The position numbers and the translations under genes are program-made. Positions 20,417 to 32,580 of a stretch of 50,890 bases of DNA are shown here, one piece after another. The stretch is taken from the NCBI GenBank assembly GCA_002261195.1, contig MVBO01000105.1:1-50890 (forward strand), in the 5' to 3' direction. Positions within the stretch are counted from its first letter, which is position 1. Each line of letters opens with the position of its first letter. Below the pieces are notes generated by a model. The model did no database searches. It worked only from the letters and a program-made list of their open reading frames with translations, and was not told the DNA's origin. This DNA is from Bifiguratus adelaidae. Lineage: Eukaryota; Mucoromycota; Endogonomycetes; Endogonales.

Positions 20417-22052
20417 CTACCACTTTCCCCACTCATCGTCGTCTCCCCATGTATCTTTGAGGGTAGATGTCTTCTTTTGTTTACTCGGTGTAGAAGGTCT
20501 CGGCATAGAATTGGCAGAGGAGGTTCGGCTTATCGGGGTAGAGGTGCCATAACCATTTTGCACTGGAGAGCTTGTTCTCGAGCTGCGTTGCTGCTGTAGG
20601 GAAGAGATGGTGGAGTTGAAAAAGTCATCATCATGGTTCACGGGAGAGGTAGTGCTTCGGCCTTGATAGGCTGAGGTTGCATGCTGGGAGGTGGAGGTGT
20701 AGGCCTAAAAAGGGTTGAGCATGCGCTTGATCTGTTGCATGAATTCGACTTACATTGGCGACACCGCTTTTGATGGATTCCACGTAGCCCGAAAGGTTGC
20801 CTCGGAAATTAGGATCATTAAGTTGCTCTTGCGCAGGTTTAACGACGCGCTCATTGGCGTAATGGACAGCTTGTTCAGCGCCTTGAGCGGCGTACTTTGC
20901 TCCTTCTACGGCAGCTGCAGAGAGAAAAGACCAGCCTTTAGTGAGCGCTGCCATGGGGTCATTTATAACGTCATTGAGGTCTGGCGCTTGAGGCCGCGAG
21001 GCAGGTTGTGATTGGACTAACAATGATGAAAGAGCATCAGAGGCCTGATACCCCAGACGCGCAAGACACGACGGACAACTTACATGCGGGGTTCCCGAAA
21101 CCTTGGTATTTACCACCTTGACTTGGGGGAAGAGCGCTACGCAGGGACATGACGTAAGGTAAATGTTGAGTACTGGCCAAATCTTTACTTACTCTGATCG
21201 GCTCTCATTCTCTCTACCGAGGCGCTCAAAATATTGCTCATTGCGCACCTTGTCTCCGCCCATCTGAGATGGACTAAAGGAAGATGGAGAGGCTGTTCGT
21301 GAATTAGTATTTGGCCGATTGAGTGATCGTGTCGAGGCGGAAGATCCAGGACGCTTAGCAGCAGTAGCCGTAGATGTGGCAGCGGACCAAGGCTTTCCCT
21401 CGGCTTCGGCAGTCAACTATGAGAGGATGAGTTTTGCACTGAGAAATCTTTACGCCTACCTTTTCTCTATACATGGCGGCGAATTGACTATGATACTTTT
21501 CATGCAAGGACATGGACTTGTCATAATCGGGTTGCGATTCAAAGAACTCTTGCGCTTTGAGATTTCCACCAATCTATAATCGATTCAGCTCACCACGTTC
21601 TCTGAAATCATCTTCCTCTTACATCCATCTTCTTGACCTGATCTTCAAACCACTTATCCATCGTTATAGATCGTACAAAACTGGAAATACCTTGAGTACC
21701 AATACAAGCTGCATGCATCAGTGTCGCACCTACCTGATATGCACACCAAAGCCTCTGTGAACGCCGGAACAGTCGAGACAGATAAAGGTACCATAACTGA
21801 CAGAAGCCCACTGAGGGTTGGGCGCTCCACAGTCCATACAGTTCTAGAGTATATGCATTAGTCAAACGATCACGATACAAGGTATCTGATGACGACTTGC
21901 GATGCCCTGTGTAGCCTTTTGGCAATGAAGCGTGTCCAGGAGCAGCTACACAGTGCACCATCAAGTGCGCAATCTGTTAGATCGGTGTCACGCACCCTGT
22001 TTCCCTCCCGTCTCTGCAGCTCATACAGAGTTTTCTTATATTCCGCAGCCAT
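20417..22052 (-). CDS. ADP-ribosylation factor GTPase-activating protein (ArfGAP1/Gcs1 type)
   Basis: Eight exons (21996-22052, 21734-21843, 21623-21680, 21460-21573, 21193-21416, 21084-21136, 20754-21016, 20417-20704) code for about 275 residues. The N-terminal ArfGAP domain has the zinc site [19 protein letters not shown] followed by [16 protein letters not shown], that is C-x2-C-x16-C-x2-C, and the catalytic Arg in [21 protein letters not shown] and [13 protein letters not shown] continue the domain. A central amphipathic, Ser/Thr-rich part ([16 protein letters not shown]) resembles the lipid-packing sensor of ArfGAP1. The C-terminus ends in an acidic-aromatic [10 protein letters not shown], a coat-binding type tail. 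The protein stimulates GTP hydrolysis by Arf1 on Golgi membranes and uncoats COPI vesicles. It is shorter than human ArfGAP1 but close to yeast Gcs1. Confidence 0.92.
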
Positions 22053-22171
22053 GTCTTGCCCTCTTTCGGCCCAAGACTGCGGTATGAAGCGATTGAGTGG
22101 GCAAGAGACGCTCTGAAATGGTCATCTGTCTGTATTAGGAAGGTGCACTCTTTGATGACGTAGGACATTCT

Positions 22172-24532
22172 TCATTGGTAGAATTGAGGATAATACATGT
22201 ACTGGCCCATCACTTGCTCTGGAACTACATAACCTTCCTGATGTTTCCATGGTCTTGCTGGATCGGAAGCTCCGACGTATGGAGCCACACCTGTGTATGT
22301 CATGGGCACTGCTCCATTGGTTACGACGGTTCCGGTTTGTTGTGTGGGATAATAGTAATACATTTGAGTGGGATCATAGCCGTAATAGACCATACCGTTG
22401 GTCTCCATACCAGAAGGGAAGCCTTCCGTACCGAGATCGTTGGGATTGCTGTACTGAGGATGACGACGGTGAAAATTGGCGGATTTGAAGCGATGAGTGT
22501 TGGGTTTGTTTGTCGGTTGGTCGGATACAGGAACAAATAGACCGTTGCTAGTATATGTGCCATACGTGCCGCTTCCCTTGCCTCTGCCTAGACTAGCTGC
22601 TTTGCCATTGCCAACTTGACTGCTCGGTGCATATCCGACAACATCCGCACGGGGACCGGCAATGCCAGGTACCATTGTATAAAAGTTACGCGGATCTGCT
22701 TTTGAAGATTGAAGATTATCAGGAGTGTGTGTAGATGTCTGGTTCTGGTTGGAGGATTGAGTTTCAAGAGTTTTCCCGTATGCTTGCGAAGTGAAAGATT
22801 GATCTGAGCTGACGTGATTCGATGCTCTCAAATTATTCTGACTACCGTGATTTGCGGTATCTGTGCTGTGATAGGTAGCACCAGGGAGGGCGGCATTGGA
22901 GACAGGAATTTGACCAAAGGATAAAGGTTGTTGACGTAATTGATCTGGAACATGGTAGAATGGCTGCTGCATCTGACCGTAATGAGAACCGGATGAAGGC
23001 ATATATGGGACAGTAGCTGGCGTCCCTTCCTTGTTTCGCAGGTAACCACGAGGACGAATAGGCTCAAGACTATCATCGCTGCCGGAGGCTCGTTTCCCTG
23101 GGGAGAATGCTTGAGTCAGAAGTCTTGAGACACCCTTGTTGTCCATAGCGGAAGATCGGCGAGAAGGTATCTGTGCTTTTTGCTCAGCTGCTGCAAAGTG
23201 CGCTGTTTGGTCGACCGTTGATGCTTCCTTCTTCTCCGGCGTTTGCGTACCCGGGGATGATTCCTGCTCATTGACCGATGCTCCGTCATGATTCTCGAAA
23301 GCTTTCAAGCCTTTGGGGAAGTAAGGCCTCGCGCGACCACGTGGGATACGGCCACCGCGACTTGTATCATTGGGCTTCCGATCTCGGTTCTGCTGCTTTT
23401 CTTCCTCTTCCATTTGCAGTAATTCGTTAAATCCGTCATGAGTCCAGCGCCCATCTTGTGCGAAAGATGATCTAATATCTGCCGAGTGTTCCTTTCGGTT
23501 GTTGCGAGTGTTAGACCTGCCGTTTTTTGTTGAACCCGTGATTGGTTCCGAATTATTGCTTTCCACGGCGTCATTTCCTGCCTTTGATTGCGAGTCGTCG
23601 GATAACGACCTCTCCTCCTTGCGCGGAATTGCTTCGTTATCTGACAATCCAACGTCTTCATCAGCTCGAGATGGCCGATCATCAGCAACATAATCACGCA
23701 CAGGTCCGTAGGGCCGACGCATACCACGACCTCTGCCGCGGAATCCACCTCGACGAGATTTATTTTTCAGGCCAGCGCTCCGGAAACGATCATCGTGTCC
23801 CCAGAATTCTCCAAGATGAGGAACGAAGCTGGGATCCTCTACTAGCTTGCGTCGGTACTCTCGCCGTTCAGCTGCGCGCTTCTCGAAAGAAGTCAGACCT
23901 CGTACGGAATCTTTCGTTTCCTGCGCAACCGAAGAATCATTAGTTTCTTCGGCAGACTGATCTGTTGCTTCGACAGACAGGTCCTGCATTTGTTCAGCGA
24001 CTGTAACCATTTGTGAATGCTCGACACTTTTCGGCTCTTGCGTGGACTTCTTTATCCCCTGGCTTGTCTTCTTGCCTGAACTTGCAGCTTCCGGTCTTGT
24101 CGCGGCTTTAGACATACCATTCGGTTGCTTTCGCGAACGAACAGCGCTTTTCGCACCTTTCTTATCCCGTCCGCCGTGTATTTGCGCATTGGACTTTGCC
24201 GATTCCCGCGAATCGTTCATTATGGAGGTCTCTTCGACACGACCAGCAGTATCCGTTCCTTGAGCTTGTTCGGGTGCTTTATGGTCCAAAGACGCATTGT
24301 CGGTGTTGTCGCCACCTGTCGCATTTGCCGCTGCTACGTGATCGGGAGCCTGGCCACTCTCTTCTAACTCAGAATCCGAGCTTGATTCCACCGACAAGTG
24401 GCTGCCAATGTCACTTTGCTCCTCAACCGAAGATTCACTGCCTACTTCACTTCCACTCAGCACCATCTCCACTCCTTCGTCCCTTTGCCGTTTGCTAAGA
24501 GCACGCCTTGACAGGCGGTGCGTCTTATGCAT
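22172..24532 (-). CDS. Barentsz/CASC3-like exon junction complex protein
   Basis: A single exon of about 786 residues from ATG 24532 (MHKTHRLSRRALSKRQRDEG). The upstream frame is open for 11 codons but lacks an ATG. The N-terminal 210 residues are acidic and Ser/Glu-rich. The Btz (SELOR) domain is split into two pieces: DPSFVPHLGEFWGHDDRF near residue 235 and RWTHDGFNELLQMEEEE near 360, with an RG-rich loop (RGGFRGRGRGMRR) after the first. These are the two segments that bind eIF4AIII. The rest is low-complexity Gln/Ser/Tyr, with a C-terminal Tyr-rich part ending MYYPQFYQ. In other eukaryotes the protein joins eIF4AIII, Mago and Y14 on spliced mRNA and aids localisation, translation and decay. 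Its presence fits the intron-rich genes around it. It is intronless itself. Confidence 0.8.
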   Translation of the reverse strand: MHKTHRLSRRALSKRQRDEGVEMVLSGSEVGSESSVEEQSDIGSHLSVESSSDSELEESGQAPDHVAAANATGGDNTDNASLDHKAPEQAQGTDTAGRVEETSIMNDSRESAKSNAQIHGGRDKKGAKSAVRSRKQPNGMSKAATRPEAASSGKKTSQGIKKSTQEPKSVEHSQMVTVAEQMQDLSVEATDQSAEETNDSSVAQETKDSVRGLTSFEKRAAERREYRRKLVEDPSFVPHLGEFWGHDDRFRSAGLKNKSRRGGFRGRGRGMRRPYGPVRDYVADDRPSRADEDVGLSDNEAIPRKEERSLSDDSQSKAGNDAVESNNSEPITGSTKNGRSNTRNNRKEHSADIRSSFAQDGRWTHDGFNELLQMEEEEKQQNRDRKPNDTSRGGRIPRGRARPYFPKGLKAFENHDGASVNEQESSPGTQTPEKKEASTVDQTAHFAAAEQKAQIPSRRSSAMDNKGVSRLLTQAFSPGKRASGSDDSLEPIRPRGYLRNKEGTPATVPYMPSSGSHYGQMQQPFYHVPDQLRQQPLSFGQIPVSNAALPGATYHSTDTANHGSQNNLRASNHVSSDQSFTSQAYGKTLETQSSNQNQTSTHTPDNLQSSKADPRNFYTMVPGIAGPRADVVGYAPSSQVGNGKAASLGRGKGSGTYGTYTSNGLFVPVSDQPTNKPNTHRFKSANFHRRHPQYSNPNDLGTEGFPSGMETNGMVYYGYDPTQMYYYYPTQQTGTVVTNGAVPMTYTGVAPYVGASDPARPWKHQEGYVVPEQVMGQYMYYPQFYQ

Positions 24533-24591
24533 AGTAACAGAGAAAGAAAAGAGAATGTGTGGCAAAATGCCACAATTTCAGCTTTATGGGG

Positions 24592-26102
24592 TCAATCAAG
24601 CACAAGCGATCGATCATTGGCATTGTTTGTATAGACTACGGCTGGTGCATCTCGTAATACTAGGGGAGAATGAGCAAGCATTGAAGATGATATGCGACAC
24701 CTACAATGAGATTTCAATCCACGGTCAAAGTTGCTGTAGCATCGAACGCCATTTAGACCTGTAAGAGCCAACAAGACCAAGCTAATGCTTGCGCATAGGG
24801 TGAGAAAGTCTTTGGTATAGCGATATTTTGCGTATTGTGTCGGGTCGTATATACGGTACAATTTGAAGATGAAGTACGCGACACCTAGCGCTAGACCGCA
24901 AAAGAAGGCAAACATCAATTGGCGTGATTCGTGACGTACCTAGAATACGATGAGCCGGTTCGATGAAATACTCTTGTATGGATCCACTCACCGCATATAC
25001 CGCCAAAAGCAGGACAAGACAGGTGACCGGAAGTGCAATAACCGTCAATGGGAACTCTACGTCACCGGCGTGCAAAATGAGAACAAGGAATTGAATGGAA
25101 AAGGATAAAAGGAAGAAAAGGTCGAGTTTAAGCAGGAGGAGGAAGATTTGGTACCATCGAAACATAGCTGAAAGCATGCGTCAAGTTTACGCGCAAGAAC
25201 ACAAGGTTCAATACTTACTCCGTATTTCGGGATCCGCGCCAATCTGCTTGTAGATCCGCCAACTAGACCATGATAAGTCAACGTTGCATTCATCATCTCC
25301 TAAACACTTACCCAAACTCTTGGTATAGCCGGCCACCAAGGTATATATACAAGAGCTCACATGCCGCGATGACCGTAGAAACAGCGATAAGGTAGCCTCG
25401 GACGCGAGCATACAGCACGTCCGGATTGACGTTGGCGTTTGCATCTGACGACCCAATCCCCTGCGTCGATGGCTGCACTTGGGAATATATTGAGTCTCTG
25501 AGTTGACTAAGTTGGAAGGCGGAATACACAAGGCAGCAGAGATTAAAGAGGATGAAGCCAATGATTTGGATAGTGTTCTGAAATCGGATCTGGAAAAAGC
25601 ACGCTGTAGGCATCGTATTCCAGTTATATACTCCAGACTTACAGCATCCCATGCCATGACAATTTGAAAGACTTGCGCGAGAATGAAGATGATGAGGTAT
25701 ATCGGAATGCCTTGTCCCAGGCCCTGATTTTTGAAACTAGAGCACTTATAAGCAGTGAACACTGACCCAAAGTAGTTACCTTGTGGAATAGTACATGCCC
25801 AGAATAACTCCCTCCAAGGCCATGATTACCACAGCTTCAAATAACACGACGAGTAGCAGATACTTGGCATGGCGTGACTTTGGTATACTCTTCAGGAAGC
25901 GTTATCACACTGCGGCCATTTCACTCTCACATGGGTCACTTACCTGCACATCTCGCCCATTCTTTTCCGGCTCTGGTGTCCTATGAGGACCCAGCCTCTG
26001 GCTTTGACGTTTGCTTCTCTCCAAGTTGGCAAAGCTTGTCTTCAAGCAAAGCAATCACACCATGGGAAGGCGTCGGGTTAGGGCGTTCCCCCAGTCATCC
26101 AT
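24592..26102 (-). CDS. UPF0658 Golgi-type multi-pass membrane protein
   Basis: A gene of about eight exons predicting seven or so membrane spans. The proposed start is MDDWGNALTRRLPM at 26102, joined by a 42-nt intron to a polar stretch (SKRQSQRLGPHRTPEPEKNG). Membrane blocks include YLLLVVLFEAVVIMALEGV, IPIYLIIFILAQVFQIVM, TIQIIGFILFNLCCLVYSAF and VIALPVTCLVLLLAVYAV. The family mark WRIYKQIGADPEIR followed by MFRWYQIFLLLLKLDLFF, and the C-terminal NFDRGLK, match the UPF0658 Golgi apparatus membrane proteins of fungi. Their function is unknown. The stop is at 24592, only 60 bp from the Barentsz start. The last exon may be spliced once more near 24660-24705, which would change the final residues. 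The start exon is a reading by frame and intron length, so moderately uncertain. Confidence 0.75.
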
Positions 26103-26160
26103 AAAAGGACATGGCTTCATTAATGACACAATACGCGTCTTTTCGCGCGTTCTCTGTAGC
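26103..26160. promoter_or_regulatory. 58-bp divergent promoter with MCB/E2F-like box
   Basis: Between the proposed UPF0658 start and the CTF4 start. ACGCGT lies at 26133-26138 and TTTCGCGCG at 26141-26149. ACGCGT is the MluI cell-cycle box bound by MBF (Mbp1/Res-type) complexes, and TTTCGCGC resembles an E2F site. The box is 22 bp before the CTF4 ATG. Confidence 0.6.
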
Positions 26161-29100
26161 ATGGCTGGCGTCGTCAACAGTGCTGGCTTTAACACCGTTC
26201 ATACCCGGTATGCTCACTTGGACGGGCATTTGGCGCTCAATATCACACAAGACGGACGGTAAGTCTTGCCCACTCGCTTTGCAATGCTGCTCATTCCTCG
26301 CTCAACGCGCTCCCTACAGGTCAGTCATAACCGGCGGAAGCGATGGTCTTGTCCGTGTTTTCCATTTCGATCCAAAAAATAGAGATAGCGATGCATTTAC
26401 GATAGAGAAACACACCGACCCTTTGCGATCTATTGCTAGTCACGTATGTTTTCGATGACTCCGGCCCTTATATGAGACTAATGAACGCAAAGGATGGTGT
26501 TTTCGTTACCGCCGGTGAAGATGGCTTGGTGGCAATCTTTCGAGCAAGCGACAGAGCATTTTCTCGACTTGCGTACCGAAGTGACTTGTATGTACGATGC
26601 ATCAAAATCTCACCGAATGGAAACCACATCGCTTTGGCAACCGAGTACGTTCATGCTTTACTGGGAGGATAGGCCGCGTCTAACGAATAATTGCAGCAAC
26701 CTACATATCAACATAATGAGTATGATCAACAGCGACGAGGTCGCAACATTGAGAGGTCATGAGAAATCAGTCATGTCACTTGATTACGATAGTACTGGCA
26801 AATACTTGGTAAAGGTGCTAGGCGTTCTAGCTGCTTGCGTTAATATGTTTGAATAGGTGTCGGCGTCATCGGATGGTGAGCTCAGAGCTTGGGATCTTCA
26901 AGGTGACGATGGAACGGCAAAGTGCATTAAGAGAATTGGTTCCGTAATGAACAAAGCTGATCCTGACGGACTGTTGTTAAACACGGTGGCATGGCAACCG
27001 CACGGAAATCTTGTGGCATTTCCCGGTATCAGGAATGGTAAGTCGTCAAGAAGTTGCGATATGAACTTTGATTGATTATCCATTCTTGCAGTCAAGATAT
27101 ATAATGCTTCAACTTGGTCTGAGCATTGTGAGCTTTCCGAACCGCACACAGAGGTAAGTAAACAGCCTTCCCCGTATCAAAGCTAACACCGTTCTTGACG
27201 CGCTGCACAGAATGTCATAACTGTAGCTTGGTCAGCTAATGGCAAATATCTCGCTTCTGCGGATGTTGGCAGAGCTTTTGTACTCTGGAACGTTGCGAAG
27301 CGTGAAGCCATATTTCAGGCCAAGACAAAGCATACCATCACAGGTCTTTGCTGGCATCCAACGGAGAACGCGTTGGCTTATGTAAGTGACATTTCAGAGC
27401 GTCATGATGATAGCTGACTGGAGGAAGGTGACCAATGTCGGACAATTGTGCATTTGGGACAATGTAATGCATTTCGACGCTGAGCACCCAGCGCATATGC
27501 CCAGGCTTTCCAAAGCAGGGCTTGACCGCCTGTTTGACAATGATGATCAACCCGACAATGACATTCCGAATGACAATATACAAGACGACATGGGGAGCGA
27601 CCAAGATATGGAAGATGCAGATTCAATTTCTCGTTTTGAACATGATGATCCACTTCTTTTGTCAGGCAGCGGCCGTGTTCCACCTAAAATCGCCCAACGA
27701 TTCGTGCAAGCTCCCTTCCAGTCCGGTGCAACACCTTACAAACTTGGAAGAAGATATTTGGCCTTCAACATGCTCGGTGTGATATGTACCATCGACAACA
27801 AAACATACAGCAGCGTGAATGTCGAGTTTCATGATCGAGGGGCCCACAGGAACTTTCACTTCACCGATCCTTACAATTATTCCATGGCCTATTTGGGCGA
27901 GAAAGGATGCTTTTTTGCGTCAAATGCTTATCTTGACACCAAAGAACCAGGACAAAACACGGATGATACATCTGATGAAGACTCGAAAGGTATTATCTAC
28001 TACAAACCGCATCAGCAATGGGGCTCGCAAAATAGCGATTGGCAGTTGATCTTACGTCGAGAAAGCGTAACTGCTCTTGCGGCAAATGACAAAGGTGCAA
28101 TTTGCGCGACATCAAATAACCTTGTCCGTTTCTTTTCTTTATCCGGCATACAAACTCATCTTTTTCAAGTAGCCAACGTCATCAACATTAGTGCCAGCAT
28201 GGACATGGTAATGATCATTCATCACCTCGGTCCCGGTGTATATGAAAACGAGCAGAATCTCGGATATATGCTTTACAACAACGAGAGGCACGAGATCATG
28301 CAGAAGGGCAGTCTTCCTTTGAAAGGCGAAGAAACAATACTGTGGGCGGGATTTTCCGAATACAAGGCAAGCCTCGATCAAATATGTTGCAACTCAGGAT
28401 ATTGTCTGATAATTCACTCTAGATTCCCTGTGTATACACTTCAGGCGGCCAATTGAGTGTTTGCCACAATATGCGCTATGCCGGTCAAGCTGTTTGGATT
28501 CCCTTGTTAGACTCGCGTGCGTCCACAGCTCGCCCACATCATGAACATTACTGGCCCATCGGCCTGACAGACACGAGCATGTTATGTGTCATCTCCAAGG
28601 GAAGGGAACGCTTTCCTAGCTTTCCCAAACCCATCATTTCTGAAGTCGCTCTGGAAATCCCATTGCTATCCGTTGAAAACGATGCCATCAAGCTGGAGGA
28701 GCGATACTTGCGCACAAAGATTGTTCGCGCGCATCATTATTCGGAGGCAGTCATCTCAGGTGATGCGGAAGAAAGGGAAAGCGAGTTTAATCGGACAGAC
28801 TTGGAGATGGATAAAGCGATTCTACAGCTTATTCAGATGGCATGCAAGGCTGAAAAAACTATTCGCGCGTTTGAACTCGTCAGCTCGCTCTCTTGCGCTT
28901 CCGCCATTGAAAAAGCGATCAAGATTGCACAATTCTTCAAATACAATGAGTTAGCCGAGCGTATGCACCTATTTAAAGAAAGTCGATTCGGAGACTTCGC
29001 CGTGGCCGAAAAGCCCCTGTTACTACCATTCAATCGCAACGAGTCAATTCCATCTTCAGACATGTACACCCAAGGACGACCATATGGCATGCAATCTATC

Positions 29101-29866
29101 CTTGCGCCACACAACAGTGACGATTTCATACCGAGCGCAAAGCGTGCAAAGATATCGAGACGATCAGAGGAGAGCCGAATGACAGACACAGAGTATGACG
29201 AAAACAGCAGATTCGACTTTAATGAAGCTCCATCTGATGCTGACATATCCCGGCAAGGAACAGGTACGCTTTGTTTTCGCATTGTTGCAAAGCACTAATT
29301 ATGCGACAGTATCTACGCCAGGGACTCAATCTAGGCGAAGAAACAGAGCATCGGGTCCGTTCAACCCATTTGCCACGCCGAGATTGAACAAGAACAAGAC
29401 TTCTATATCCAAGTCAACCAGCTTTTTCGATGCCATTGACCGTGTCGGTTTGTCCGAAAATGGTAGATATCGTCCGATCCAATGATCAGTAAGACTAATG
29501 GAAGTTGCTATAGTACGGCCAGTACTCGACGGCCCATTGCCCAGGAAAGAAGCTCCCAAAAAGCAGCAATCTACATTGAACAGTTTTACATCATCCGTGA
29601 GCTCCAATACGTTATTGAACGATACAATCACGGAAGATCCACAAGAGGTATGTCTTTTGTACGGCTAAAGAAATCACCCTATTGATAATTAGGCACAGAT
29701 GGAACAGGAAACAAATGACGTTGAGACACAGGATGAGGATGAGGATGCTGATGCTCCAGAAGCCCCCACGCTAGACATTACACTCGACAATGACACATAT
29801 GATGACTCGTCAGCACCCAAGATTTCCTCCTCTGAGCGGCTTTCTGCCTTTCGTCTCGCTGCTTAA
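26161..29866 (+). CDS. CTF4: Ctf4/Mcl1/WDHD1 (AND-1) replisome adaptor
   Basis: A multi-exon gene (about ten introns) from MAGVVNSAGFNTVHTRYAH. The N-terminal WD40 propeller is seen in blocks such as SVITGGSDGLVRVFHFDP, VTAGEDGLVAIFRASDRAF, SASSDGELRAWDLQG, LLNTVAWQPHGNLVAFPG and TVAWSANGKYLASADVG. It is followed by the SepB/CTF4 middle domain (AFNMLGVICTIDNKTYSSV; IPCVYTSGGQLSVCHN) and helical bundle. The protein is a trimeric hub linking CMG helicase to Pol alpha-primase and other clients at the fork. The intron at 28367-28422 has a GC donor (GCAAGC). The C-terminus is disordered and has two motifs resembling PCNA-binding boxes, STSFFDAID and QSTLNSF, before an acidic end. MCM2, PRI1 and SLX4 lie nearby, and an MCB box sits just before the start. 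Confidence 0.9.
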
Positions 29867-29943
29867 TGTACGAATTTAGTACGAATGTTGATAAATGCGC
29901 TATTGTTTGCTCGTTTCCTTGTCCTTGATGCCATGCGGTAGGA

Positions 29944-32491
29944 ATGGAAGGACGGGTTGGCGTTGGTGTGGAGATTACGGAGCTGAGCAGTTCTCTCTCT
30001 GAAGAAGATGCGAAAAGGTCAAGAGGAGTGAAACGGAAAGCCTTGTCGCTATCGACGTCGAAGAAGCAAAGTCATGAAGCATCGTCGCGTCCGTCAACGT
30101 CTCCTGAGGAGGGCTCAAAGGTAGTTGAAGTGCAAATGGAAGTCACTGAGCAGGCTTTGTCACGGGAGGGAGACTCAATATCCGATGGAGACATGGTTAT
30201 TCCCTTGAGCAAGCGCAGTAAGCGACATGCTGCTGAGACGAACGCGGCCTGTTCAATAGAGGCGAGCAGTGTCATTGATATTCCGTCTGATGACACTGCT
30301 TCCGTACTTCTTGACACGTTGCTTCAGCCGTACGAGAATGCAGAGTCTGTCATCAGGGACGCGGAGATCGACAGCGGAGCATTGTTGGAGGCCAACATGG
30401 GCGATCTCTACTTTTGTCAACTATGTACAAAAGATCTCTCAGCATATAATACGATCAGGCGCCAACAACACTTGAATCGCTGCCTAGACGATGTCGGTAT
30501 GATGACTAAATCAGAAATCACTACAACCACCAATCCTGGAGTTGCCGTGTTGATGAACACGACAACATGTCCCGAGTGTCGAAAAGCTTTGCCGGTCGCA
30601 AAAAATGGATCTCTGAAAAGCAGAGTGGTTCATCTCAAGAGTTGTAGCCAAAAGAAGGGACATGATCTGCAACACTTGCTGCGAAGATTGAAGTGGATGC
30701 AATGGAGTGCAGGATCTGCAAACTCTTCCAAATGTTCGTCTGTAATCAACACCAACGCCATCGCCAGCACTGAACAAAAGCCTTCCATTGGAATTGTGAA
30801 AATGTATCAAGTGTCGGAATTGGAAAGTGATGGCGAAGATTTTCAATCGGAAACAGTTGTATATCCGGTCAATCATATTCAAGACAGAAGACAGACGAAT
30901 AGACGTCGACATAAGGATACCGATGAAGAGTTCCAGCTCGCGCTTGCACTATCTCGTTCAACCAGCGCCAGTAGCTCACGGACCAAGCGATCACGATCAT
31001 CTCGGAATAGCGAATGGACGTCGGTCGTTCCTGTAGCAGAGTCTCTCGAAAGAATTAGCTCACGCGCTACAGCCATATTGTTCCCTGAAGTTACAGATAT
31101 GCCATCAGATTTGTCGCAATCGCAATCTATATCTGCAGAATCAGCATCGGGATCTCGACCTTTTAAAAGAAAGGTCCTAGGTACCATCAATGGAGCGACC
31201 GAATCGGCTCGTTCATCGCTTTGGGACTTATCTACTGGCAAATCGGAGCCTGATGATTTGGAGAATGTTTTCGTGACCAATGTCATCGCGAAATACATGG
31301 TAGGTCCCGGTTTACGCGATGCTCGAATAGCGACAGTGGAGTGATAAGGATTCAAATGACAGTGATATCTTTTTGTTCGTAGTCGGATGAGGCAGCATCC
31401 CCACCCTCCGCGATGGGTAGCCCTTCACTCTCACAATTGCCGCCTAGCTCACTTGATTTGCTCGACGACAATTCCCACGCTGAAGAGCCTAGCCTTGTTC
31501 TTCTCGAGCCTTGCGAAAATTTGCAACGGGCGAGTTCATTGACCTTCTCCGACGACATTCTGTGTAATGGCGAAATTCATGATGAAGGCGTCCCTCCGAT
31601 GTCTCCAATCTCAGACGGACATGACGTGGCCATTGATACGTCTATTGGGCAGCCAATTGACCCCGAGCTCGGCTCTTTGGCATCTTCAGACATTCCGGAT
31701 TTGCCAATGCCACATGAGCAAGGTCCTACTCAGAAAGCTACCGGCCATTGTTTCCCTAACAATCCGTCCACATCTTCTTCCTATACTCCGTCTCGAATTC
31801 ACACACAAAAGTCTCCGCCCATGCCAGCATATGAAAAGATGAAAGTGGGTGTGCTTAAGGCCAAAGTGATGAAGTACGGGTTTCGTCCAACTACCAAAGC
31901 TGTCATGGTCTCCCAACTACAGCAAGTATGGAGGTCTCTGCAAGAGAAGAAGAGCAAACCTCAGATTGACAAGGTTACGACATCCTCTATGCAACAAGAT
32001 CCAAAGGCTCCCCATGATGCCGGCTCGGATGGAACTACCTCCAGCGCAGAGTCTGTGGATGAGGATATGTCATCGCTCAGTGACGACGTCACTGACATGA
32101 ATGACGAGACAAAACACGATGCACAAGTCATTCATTCGAAGATCATGTCCTTTATCAAGGAATCACCCGAGGTGTACCATCAAATCCTGCGCTACGAGGT
32201 GAGTCGTCCAGGTTTGTACGAGTTCAGGTTCTGATGCGTCAATCAGCCTTTGGACTTTGAAATATTGTACGCCGCGATCGCATCTTATGCGTTTATCTTC
32301 CATAGGCGCCATCTTAGAGCATTTTTGGATAGTCAGGTACTTTTGAAGGTTAGCGAAAACACGCAGCATGCGTTGCTAATTCTCCTCAGGGAATTGCGTT
32401 CTATATGCCCGAAGGATCTGGTGGTTGGCGGGGTGCTAGAAAGAAGGCCAAACGAGGCAAAAAGAAAAGGACGCCACGACATGCTACTTGA
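29944..32491 (+). CDS. SLX4: SLX4 structure-specific endonuclease scaffold
   Basis: Four exons (29944-31299, 31383-32198, 32247-32336, 32390-32491) give about 787 residues. Two zinc-binding modules lie in the first half. The first, YFCQLCTKDLSAYN with a later HLNRC, fits UBZ4 (C-x2-C..H-x3-C); the second is TTCPECRKALP with a distal HLKSC. A SAP-like block (EKMKVGVLKAKVMKYGFRP, then TTKAVMVSQLQQVWRSL) is followed by a C-terminal conserved domain (LDFEILYAAIASYAFIFH, then FLDSQGIAFY), which in the family binds the SLX1 nuclease. The basic tail KKAKRGKKKRTPRH is unusual. SLX4 with SLX1 cuts branched DNA, and it acts in crosslink repair and recombination in the nucleus. It follows CTF4 by 77 bp on the same strand and converges with PRI1. 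Confidence 0.85.
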
Positions 32492-32580
32492 TTCGCTGTA
32501 GGTTTATTGTATATTGCTGTACAACAGATTTAGAAGTCCATGGATGCCATGGCTTGCTCTATACCATGTCAATAGATTGT

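Noticed and set aside
26075-26083. GGGTTAGGG telobox near CTF4
   Set aside because: It falls within the proposed first coding exon of UPF0658 (NALTRRLP), so codon use explains it.
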